From contig CBDDBH010000007.1 in NCBI GenBank assembly GCA_965225625.1, positions 1-39,597 on the forward strand: a stretch of 39,597 bases of DNA. The letters run 5' to 3'. Position numbers and translations under genes: made by a program. Shown here one piece after another: positions 33,362-39,597 of this stretch (within the stretch, counting starts at the first letter, position 1; every line of letters starts with the position of its first letter). The notes beneath the pieces were generated by a model, which worked only from the letters and a program-made list of their open reading frames with translations, was not told where the DNA came from and did no database searches. This stretch comes from CBDDBH01 sp965225625. Its GTDB lineage: Bacteria > Pseudomonadota > Gammaproteobacteria > JADZEE01.

Positions 33362-34327
33362 CTAGCCCGCACCAACAGCGAAATGCGTCCCCAGCCAGGG
33401 CATGAGCCTGTGCGCCATGGGCGCGCATTCCCGGACCAGAATATCCCGCGCAGTCTCCGCCAATTGCGTAGCCAGGCCGCCGTATTCGTATTGACGGGTA
33501 ACCAGTGTCAACGTACGACTAACGAGCTCCCCAGGCAATGCGCAAAAGCGCAAACTGGTCGCAAGGTGCGCGCACTGTAACGCGCACAAAGGTGTGGTCA
33601 GTGTCCAGTAATCACCCGCGGCAACCATCGCCAGCAGCGTGTCGGTGGAATCGAACTCAATGCCGCCGACTGCGTCGATGCGGTGACGCCGCAGCGCGCC
33701 TGCAACGAGGCGGCCTGTCATCGACTCAGGGCTATAGCGAACCAGCCGCAGCCGACTCGCGACGTCATCGAGCTTAGATATCGCGGTTTGAAAGTGTCGC
33801 GGCACGGCAACCACCAGCGGTTCACGCAGGACGTGGTGCCGCTCCAATGACTCAATATCCTCCAACGCGCCCTCGACAACCAGCAGATCGACCTCACGGG
33901 CGAGCAACGCCTGTTCATGCCGGGCCGTTAGTCCCGAACGCACCGACCACGTATCAGCCAGATCGACGTGGGCGTCAATCAAACGCGGCCCAATCGTCGC
34001 CGCGACAGAGTGCACGAATCCGCACCGCAAGCGCGGTAGCGCGTGGCCGACAGGCGCGTGGATGCTCGCATGCAACTCCTTTGCGCTGGCCAGCAACCAT
34101 TGCCCCCGATCGTAGAGTAACCGGCCCTTGGTGGTCACCGCGAGCGGCCTGACCGAGCGATCAATGAGGACGATATCGAATCCCGCCTCCAACTTCTGAA
34201 TGCCCTGGGACACGGCCGACTGGGTAATGGCCAAACGCTCGGCGGCGAGCGTCATGCTGCGCGTCTCCACCACCGCTGCAAATAGCTGCAAACCACGCAG
34301 ATCCAACCCGTTGAATGCATCTTGCAT
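33362..34327 (-). CDS. LysR-family transcriptional regulator
   Basis: 321 residues from the ATG at 34327 (a TTG at 34351 is in frame but weaker). The N-terminal winged helix-turn-helix is DLRGLQLFAAVVETRSMTLA, then AAERLAITQSAVSQGIQKLE, the recognition helix, followed by the linker. The C-terminal part has the periplasmic-binding-protein-like effector domain. Divergent from soxB across 127 bp of AT-rich DNA with a LysR-type inverted repeat, so it probably controls the sarcosine-oxidase-like operon and itself. The effector would be an N-methyl amino acid or related compound; not shown by sequence. Confidence 0.9.
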   Translation of the reverse strand: MQDAFNGLDLRGLQLFAAVVETRSMTLAAERLAITQSAVSQGIQKLEAGFDIVLIDRSVRPLAVTTKGRLLYDRGQWLLASAKELHASIHAPVGHALPRLRCGFVHSVAATIGPRLIDAHVDLADTWSVRSGLTARHEQALLAREVDLLVVEGALEDIESLERHHVLREPLVVAVPRHFQTAISKLDDVASRLRLVRYSPESMTGRLVAGALRRHRIDAVGGIEFDSTDTLLAMVAAGDYWTLTTPLCALQCAHLATSLRFCALPGELVSRTLTLVTRQYEYGGLATQLAETARDILVRECAPMAHRLMPWLGTHFAVGAG

Positions 34328-34367
34328 AAGCTTTACTTTATCTGAGAGCAAATATTTGGCAAATTTA

Positions 34368-34388
34368 AGTATACATATTAAATATACT
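34368..34388. promoter_or_regulatory. Candidate LysR operator in the lysR-soxB intergenic region
   Basis: AGTATA at 34368-34373 is mirrored by TATACT at 34383-34388 around a 9-bp spacer, a T-N11-A-type palindrome as LysR proteins prefer. It lies 40 bp from the regulator start and 66 bp from the soxB start, in a markedly AT-rich stretch (34328-34454). The AT richness makes chance palindromes more likely, so this is moderate evidence. Confidence 0.45.
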
Positions 34389-34454
34389 GGTAATTAACAT
34401 TAATATTACTAATTTACATGGGCATATTGAGCTGCCGAGCGCATAACGACTCCA

Positions 34455-35696
34455 ATGCCTTTGTCGTTACTCAAACTTGGACTTAGGGGTAGCCGGCGCT
34501 CGAAGCCCGATTTCACCGCACCTCCCACATTGCGCGACAGTTACGATGTCGTCATCGTCGGCGGCGGCGGTCATGGCCTGGCTTGCGCCTATTATCTGGC
34601 GCGGGACTGGGGAATAACCAACGTTGCAGTCCTCGAGAAAGGTTGGTTGGCTGGCGGCAATACGGCCCGTAATACCGCCATCATCAGATCGAATTATCTG
34701 ACACCCGAGGGCGTGCGCTTTTACGACGAATCGGTTCGCTTGTTCCAGGGCCTGAGCAACGAACTCGATTACAACATTATGTACTCCGAACGTGGCCACC
34801 TTACGCTGGCGCACACGGACGCGGCACTGCGCACGGCACGCTGGCGCGCTGAGGTAAACAAACATCTCGGTGTCGAGTCTGAACTGGTTTATGCCGATGA
34901 AATTGCGCGGATCTGCCCGCAACTCCATTTAAGCGAACGCGTGCGTTACCCCATCCTCGGTGCGCTGTATCACGCTCCGGGGGCGATTGCCCGCCACGAT
35001 GCCGTGGCCTGGGGCTATGCACGCGGTGCAGCCCGCCGGGGCATCGATATCCACACCCAAACCGAAGTCACGGGATTCACAATTGATAACAACCGCGTAA
35101 CCACTGTGGCCACCAATCGCGGTGAGATCCGCTGCGGCATGGTACTGCAAGCAGTGGCCGGTATGAGTTCGGAGGTCGCACGTCTGGCCGGCTTCAAATT
35201 ACCGATACGTTCAGTGCCCCTGCAAGCCTGCGTGAGCGAGCCGATAAAACCCATCCTGGATTGCATCGTTGTCTCCGGTTCATTGCACATATACGTATCC
35301 CAATCCGCGCGTGGCGAACTCGTCATGGGCGCATCGGCCGATCCCTACAGCCTCTATTCAACCCGCTCCACCTTGGAGTTTAAAGAGACGCTGATGATGC
35401 ACCTGCTGGAATTACTGCCGTTTACCGGCAACCTCAAGGTGCTACGCCAATGGGCAGGCATCAGCGATTTGACCCCTGACTTCAGCCCGGTAATGGGTAA
35501 AACGCCCATCGACAATTATTTTATCGATGCAGGCTGGGGATCGTGGGGGTTCAAAGCTACACCGGTGTCAGGCAAACGTATGGCAGAAACACTCGCGAGC
35601 GGAAAAGTTCCGGAATTAATCCAACCCTTCGCGCTGGAACGGTTTTATCAGTTCAACCAGGTGGGCGAACGCGGCGCCGCCTCCGTAGGACAGTAG
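34455..35696 (+). CDS. soxB: Heterotetrameric sarcosine oxidase-type beta subunit (DAO fold)
   Basis: 413 residues. FAD site VVIVGGGGHGLACAYYLARD (32-51) and LEKGWLAGGNTARNTAIIRS (60-79), typical of SoxB. The RHDAVAWGYARGAARRG stretch near 180-196 matches the region where this subunit carries covalent FMN. The C-terminus has the flavin-contact segment GWGSWGFKATPVSG (about 359-372). Catalyses oxidative demethylation of sarcosine or a related N-methyl amino acid. First gene of the soxBDAG operon, followed 18 bp later by soxD. The ATG at 34455 has no strong ribosome site. Confidence 0.88.
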   Translation: MPLSLLKLGLRGSRRSKPDFTAPPTLRDSYDVVIVGGGGHGLACAYYLARDWGITNVAVLEKGWLAGGNTARNTAIIRSNYLTPEGVRFYDESVRLFQGLSNELDYNIMYSERGHLTLAHTDAALRTARWRAEVNKHLGVESELVYADEIARICPQLHLSERVRYPILGALYHAPGAIARHDAVAWGYARGAARRGIDIHTQTEVTGFTIDNNRVTTVATNRGEIRCGMVLQAVAGMSSEVARLAGFKLPIRSVPLQACVSEPIKPILDCIVVSGSLHIYVSQSARGELVMGASADPYSLYSTRSTLEFKETLMMHLLELLPFTGNLKVLRQWAGISDLTPDFSPVMGKTPIDNYFIDAGWGSWGFKATPVSGKRMAETLASGKVPELIQPFALERFYQFNQVGERGAASVGQ

Positions 35697-35714
35697 CGGA
35701 CAGCGGCTAAACGA

Positions 35715-36011
35715 ATGAAAATCATGACCTGCCCGTTAAACGGTCCGCGCAATATCGCGGAGTTCGTCAGCGGTGGTGAAGTTGAAAATCTGCCCGATCC
35801 CGCCTCGGCGAGCGTGCGTGAATGGGCCGATTATGTGTTCATGCCAAACAATACCAAAGGCGTGATCCGCGAATGGTGGATGCATGTGCCAACGGCTTTC
35901 TGGTTCATCGCCGAACGCGATACCGGCACCGACGAGATCCTTCGTACCTATACGGCGGATACAATTTTTTCCACGCGCGTCGAATTCACACGACCGGACG
36001 ACGATCCATGA
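35715..36011 (+). CDS. soxD: Sarcosine oxidase-type delta subunit, degenerate zinc site
   Basis: 98 residues with the SoxD layout: CPLNGPRNIAEFVSGGEVEN at the start, then REWADYVFM and a C-terminal WWMHVPTAFWFIAERDTGTD. Classical SoxD binds zinc with a CPxCG knuckle and a downstream His and Cys (HxxGC). Here the second Cys of the knuckle is Asn (Cys-Pro-Leu-Asn) and the second Cys is replaced within HVPTAFW, so zinc binding is probably lost. The stop overlaps the soxA start by 4 bp (ATGA). This variant resembles delta subunits of N-methyl-amino-acid dehydrogenases more than textbook SoxD, an impression that needs alignment. Confidence 0.83.
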   Translation: MKIMTCPLNGPRNIAEFVSGGEVENLPDPASASVREWADYVFMPNNTKGVIREWWMHVPTAFWFIAERDTGTDEILRTYTADTIFSTRVEFTRPDDDP

Positions 36012-38914
36012 ACAGATTGCCTGCGCCCGCCGGACTGCTCATCGATCGTGCTCAACCAATCGAGTTTAGCTTCGAAGGCAAACGCTATGCGGGCTATGCC
36101 GGCGATAATATAGCGAGCGCACTGGCAGCCAACGATGTCCGCGTGTTGTCGCGGTCCTTCAAATATCATCGCCCGCGCGGGATCCTCGGCATGAGCGGGC
36201 AGGACGCGAATACCTTGGTGCAGTTACCGCAGGAACCCAACGTGCGTGCTGATCGTTATCCCATTCACGATGGTCTGGAGGTGCGCCCACAAAACGTGTT
36301 CGGATCTCTGCGTCATGACTGGGGCGCAATCCTGGGGTATTGCAGCCGATTCCTGCCGAACGGCTTTTATTACAGGGCATTTTTCAAACCACGCGGCGCC
36401 TGGCGATATTGGGAACCGCTGATCCGGCGTATGGCCGGCTTGGGCAGCATCTCAACAGCCGCCCGCCACCGTCAATTCGACAAGGTCTACGAATTCACCG
36501 ACGTTGCCGTTATCGGCGGCGGGCCCAGTGGAATCGAAGCGGCCATGGCGGCGGCCAAAACCGGTGCCACGGTTACTTTGATTGAACGCGAACCCGTACT
36601 TGGCGGCGCCCTCAACTATGCGCGTTTTGGCGCTGACCCCGAGCACGCCGGCGACACACGTTTGCAACTTCTGAAAGGGTTGAGCGACTCGCCGTCGATA
36701 ACAACGCTCACGAATTCCGTCTGCACAGGCTGGTTTGCCGACAATTGGCTCGCCGTTATGACGACGGATCGACTTGTGAAGCTGCGCGCGAAATCCGTTG
36801 TCATCGCCACCGGCGTCATCGAGCAGCCGTTAGTGTTTCGCAACAACGACCTGCCGGGCGTTATGCAGGCAAGCGCCGCCCAGCGTCTGCTGAGAATGTA
36901 CGGCGTGAAACCCGGACAGCGCGCTGTCGTCGTAACCGCCAACGACGATGGTTACGGCGCGGCGCTGGATCTAGCCGAAGCCGGCGTCGAGGTGTGCATT
37001 GCCGATCTACGCTCGGCGCCAGCGCAAGGGGCTCTAATCGACGCGGTGCGCAGCAGGGCAATTGCCATATTGCCCGGCCACACGGTAACCGAAGCGCTGC
37101 CGGGCCCGGGCAAACGTTCAGTACGCGCCGCGCTATTAGCACGTATCACAGACTCGGCCGTGTCTGCGGGCGCGACCATGACCATACCGTGCGATTTAAT
37201 ATGCATGGCGACCGGCTATACGCCGGCGGCACAATTAGTCTGCCACTCCGGCGGCTCCCTGGTTTACGACGAAGCGTTTTCGGGACTTCGCATCGCTTCA
37301 CTACCCGGTAATGGCCGCCAGGCAACGGCAGCCGGCTCGATACAGGGATTGTTTGCGCTGGACGAAGTGCGTGCCGACGGTCGCAACGCAGGCGAGGTGG
37401 CGGCCGCTCAGGCTGGCTTCACGTCGACGGCGACGCGCACTCAGCCGCGTTCTGCAACCACCAGTCCCAACTACCCCTGGCCAATTTTCAAGCATCCGAA
37501 AAATCGTGAATTCATTGATTTCGATGAGGACTTACAGATAAAGGACATCACTGAATCGATTGCCGCCGGTTATGCCGACATCGAATTGGTCAAGCGATTC
37601 ACCACAGTCGGCATGGGGCCGTCACAAGGACGCCACTCCGCCGTAAATACGCTGCGACTGGTCACGCGAGAAACAGACTTAGCGCTGAACGGCAGTACCG
37701 TCACAACACAGCGCCCACCGTTTGAGCCTGAGTCCATCGCGCAACTGGCTGGCCGCGGTTTTCAACCTACCCGACGCACCGCCATGCATCATCGTCACAT
37801 CGAACTCGGTGCGAAAATGATGCCGGCCGGCACCTGGCTGCGCCCCGCCTACTACACTCAGGGCTCTAATCGCGACGCCACCATCCAGGCTGAAGCCCGG
37901 GCGGTACGCGAGAATGTCGCTCTGATCGACGTCGGCACCCTGGGCAAGCTGGAGTTACGCGGTCCAGACGCAGCCGAAATGCTGGAGCGCGTCTATACGT
38001 TCGCCTATGCCAAACAGCCGGTTGGACGTTCCCGTTACCTGCTGATGACCGACCTGTCGGGCGCCATCGTCGATGATGGAGTTGCCTGTCGCCTGAATGA
38101 GCAGCATTTCTATGTGACGACCACAACCAGCGGATCCGAAAGTGTGTTCCGCTCGCTGTTACGCTGGAACGCCGAGTGGCGATTAGAGGTCGACATCACC
38201 AACGTCACCGGTACCTATGCCGCAGTGAACCTGGCGGGTCCTCGGTCGCGAGAAGTGTTGCAGACTCTGTGTGACGACATACCGCTCAGCAGCGAAGATT
38301 TTCCCTACCTGGCGGTGCGCGAAGGCCATGTCGGCGGCATTGCTGCACGCTTGTTTCGTGTCGGATTCGTCGGCGAGTTGGGTTATGAAATACACGTTCC
38401 AACGAGCTGTGGCGAAGCGCTGTGGGACCAGTTGATGCAAGCGGGTGCGAGTTTTTCGATGAAGCCATTCGGCGTCGAGGCGCAGCGAATTTTACGTCTG
38501 GAAAAGGGGCATATCATTGTCGGACAGGATACCGACGGCTTAACCATACCGTCGGAGGCCGGGCAGTCCTGGGCAATTGCAAAAAAGAAACCTTTTTTCG
38601 TCGGCAAGCCCGCGCTGGATGCGTTTGCGGCTCGGGCGCCGTCCCGCCAATTGGTCGGCTTTACCCTGTCCCCGGCTTCAGCATTGCCGCAAGAATGCAA
38701 TCTCACGCTGCGTGATAACGTTATTGTCGGTCGGGTAACTTCGATTGCGCATTCGCCTGCCTGCGGTAGCGCAATAGGGCTCGCTTATGTGGCACCGGAA
38801 CAAACCGCAGTGAACTCGTTTTTTGATATCAAACTCGGTGACGGGACGCTGATCCAGGGGCAGGTGACCGAACTGCCATTTTATGATCCCGATAACCGTC
38901 GACAGGAAATGTGA
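36008..38914 (+). CDS. soxA: Sarcosine oxidase-type alpha subunit (folate-linked)
   Basis: 968 residues from the ATG at 36008 that overlaps the soxD stop; an in-frame extension to 35822 lies inside soxD and is rejected. Order: an N-terminal ferredoxin-like module (SFKYHRPRGI near 50-60), an NAD/FAD Rossmann core (VAVIGGGPSGIEAAMAAA, about 167-184) with GVIEQPLVFRNNDLPG, a linker with YPWPIFKHPKNREFIDFDED, then a GcvT-like folate domain from about residue 600 (GTWLRPAYY) to the end (GLTIPSEAGQSWAIAKKKPF). Transfers the methyl-derived carbon to tetrahydrofolate, forming methylene-THF. Followed 2 bp later by soxG. Confidence 0.9.
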   Translation: MNRLPAPAGLLIDRAQPIEFSFEGKRYAGYAGDNIASALAANDVRVLSRSFKYHRPRGILGMSGQDANTLVQLPQEPNVRADRYPIHDGLEVRPQNVFGSLRHDWGAILGYCSRFLPNGFYYRAFFKPRGAWRYWEPLIRRMAGLGSISTAARHRQFDKVYEFTDVAVIGGGPSGIEAAMAAAKTGATVTLIEREPVLGGALNYARFGADPEHAGDTRLQLLKGLSDSPSITTLTNSVCTGWFADNWLAVMTTDRLVKLRAKSVVIATGVIEQPLVFRNNDLPGVMQASAAQRLLRMYGVKPGQRAVVVTANDDGYGAALDLAEAGVEVCIADLRSAPAQGALIDAVRSRAIAILPGHTVTEALPGPGKRSVRAALLARITDSAVSAGATMTIPCDLICMATGYTPAAQLVCHSGGSLVYDEAFSGLRIASLPGNGRQATAAGSIQGLFALDEVRADGRNAGEVAAAQAGFTSTATRTQPRSATTSPNYPWPIFKHPKNREFIDFDEDLQIKDITESIAAGYADIELVKRFTTVGMGPSQGRHSAVNTLRLVTRETDLALNGSTVTTQRPPFEPESIAQLAGRGFQPTRRTAMHHRHIELGAKMMPAGTWLRPAYYTQGSNRDATIQAEARAVRENVALIDVGTLGKLELRGPDAAEMLERVYTFAYAKQPVGRSRYLLMTDLSGAIVDDGVACRLNEQHFYVTTTTSGSESVFRSLLRWNAEWRLEVDITNVTGTYAAVNLAGPRSREVLQTLCDDIPLSSEDFPYLAVREGHVGGIAARLFRVGFVGELGYEIHVPTSCGEALWDQLMQAGASFSMKPFGVEAQRILRLEKGHIIVGQDTDGLTIPSEAGQSWAIAKKKPFFVGKPALDAFAARAPSRQLVGFTLSPASALPQECNLTLRDNVIVGRVTSIAHSPACGSAIGLAYVAPEQTAVNSFFDIKLGDGTLIQGQVTELPFYDPDNRRQEM

Positions 38915-38916
38915 CC

Positions 38917-39597
38917 ATGTCCCTTGATCCGGTCGACGCAGTGCGACGCAGCCCCGTATACCGACTCCTGCAGGAGCGAGGTGCCGATTTTACTGTGGTC
39001 AACGAGGGCGCCATCGCCGAGTCGCTTACGAGCGTTGAAACCGAAGAGGAGCAAGCGCGGCAACTAAGCCTGTGTGACTTATCCGTGTTGCCGCGTTGCG
39101 GCTTCAAAGGATCCGGCACCATGGAGTGGCTAACCAAACAGGGTCTGTCAACGCCGCCGCAGCCCAACCTGGCGATCCCGGTGCAGGACGACGGTCTGCT
39201 TGTACGTCTGGCAGCAAATGAGTGCTTGCTGCTTGCAGATCTTCAATCACGCTCTACGCTCTGCTCGGATCTGACTGCTAAATGGTGGTCGGCCAGCGTG
39301 CCGCCCGAAACACAACGTTGCTTTCCGCTCGAGCGTCAGGACAGTCACGCCTGGTTCGCATTAACGGGTGAACTGGCTCCCGCGTTGTTCGCAAGAATGT
39401 GTGCCGTCGATCTTCGGCCAACGCACTTCGAAAACGCACAGGTGGCACAGACCATGTCCGCCCGTGTCTCCACCATTATTATTCGCAGCGATCTGGGCGA
39501 CACGTTGAATTATTACGTCCTCACGGATACCAGCTCGGCGGAATATCTATGGGGCTGCATCGATGAGGCCAGCAGCCAGTTGGGCGGAATGGTGATC
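38917..39597 (+). CDS. soxG: Sarcosine oxidase-type gamma subunit, partial (runs off right edge)
   Basis: 227 codons are open from the ATG at 38917 to the window end with no stop, so the C-terminus is missing. It starts MSLDPVDAVRRSPVYRLLQE and continues with LSLCDLSVLPRCGFKGSGT (about 50-68), the GcvT-like edge found in SoxG, and SDLGDTLNYYVLTDTSSAEY near 201-220. Gene order soxB-soxD-soxA-soxG, with 2 bp after soxA, is the canonical sarcosine oxidase operon. The subunit is mainly structural. Confidence 0.8.
   Translation, partial: MSLDPVDAVRRSPVYRLLQERGADFTVVNEGAIAESLTSVETEEEQARQLSLCDLSVLPRCGFKGSGTMEWLTKQGLSTPPQPNLAIPVQDDGLLVRLAANECLLLADLQSRSTLCSDLTAKWWSASVPPETQRCFPLERQDSHAWFALTGELAPALFARMCAVDLRPTHFENAQVAQTMSARVSTIIIRSDLGDTLNYYVLTDTSSAEYLWGCIDEASSQLGGMVI

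Noticed and set aside
35822..36007. N-terminal extension of soxA
   Set aside because: Lies inside soxD; the ATGA overlap at 36008 is the standard arrangement and the extension has no SoxA similarity.
1..39597. CRISPR arrays, tRNA genes, phage or toxin-antitoxin modules
   Set aside because: No regularly spaced repeats, cloverleaf-like sequence, integrase/transposase frames or small toxin/antitoxin pairs were recognised by eye; a tRNA or CRISPR search program would be the decisive test.

Overview
The window is about 39.6 kb of dense bacterial chromosome with moderately high GC. The gene content (PuuE-type allantoinase, allantoicase, OHCU decarboxylase, an alginate-export-type porin, an AlkK-like acyl-CoA ligase, heterotetrameric sarcosine-oxidase genes) suggests a heterotrophic proteobacterium, most likely a gammaproteobacterium and plausibly marine. 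That placement is inference from gene types and not a phylogeny. I saw no tRNA, rRNA, CRISPR array, intact transposon or prophage. Two genes look broken: a molybdo-oxidoreductase remnant and a frameshifted SDR.

Layout. 1-5092 is a purine block: the 5' end of an amidohydrolase gene running off the left edge, guanine deaminase, a molybdo-oxidoreductase fragment, then on the minus strand OHCU decarboxylase, a cysteine desulfurase and a CBS-containing IMPDH/GMP-reductase-family enzyme. 5238-8458 encodes a DMT exporter and an RND/MMPL-type transporter, ending in a perfect hairpin. 8535-14143 is mixed: a DadA/PuuB-like FAD oxidase, the frameshifted SDR, a porin, a spermidine-synthase-like protein, a RidA-family protein and an RRM RNA-binding protein. 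14372-18140 holds Rieske dioxygenase alpha and beta subunits followed by a secreted PQQ dehydrogenase. 18153-19511 is a class III aminotransferase. 19602-24076 is a tight minus-strand operon (cupin, MFS, acyl-CoA ligase, SAM methyltransferase, GFA-type zinc protein), divergent from a thioesterase and an exported methyltransferase-fold protein. 25696-28848 carries a luciferase-like oxidoreductase, allantoinase and allantoicase. 28899-31635 has three paralogous phosphoribosyltransferases interleaved with a rubredoxin-metallo-beta-lactamase fusion. 31637-33289 is an AlkK-like CoA ligase. 33362-39597 is a LysR regulator divergent from a soxBDAG operon whose last gene runs off the right edge.

How the genes fit together. 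Guanine deaminase, the putative GMP reductase, OHCU decarboxylase, allantoinase and allantoicase all belong to purine breakdown from guanine to ureidoglycolate and urea. Xanthine dehydrogenase, urate oxidase, HIU hydrolase and ureidoglycolate lyase/hydrolase are not in the window. The cysteine desulfurase between two purine genes may sulfurate a molybdenum hydroxylase. The sox operon would feed N-methyl amino acid methyl groups into folate C1 metabolism. The middle of the window looks like aromatic/acyl catabolism (Rieske oxygenase, PQQ dehydrogenase, CoA ligases, thioesterase), but no substrate can be named from sequence.

Most worth following up: the triple phosphoribosyltransferase/rubredoxin-MBL locus, where one paralogue has a changed PRPP loop; the CBS protein that lacks the IMPDH Arg-Tyr flap; the SoxD subunit that has lost zinc-ligand cysteines; and the repeated operator-like motif between allantoinase and allantoicase.
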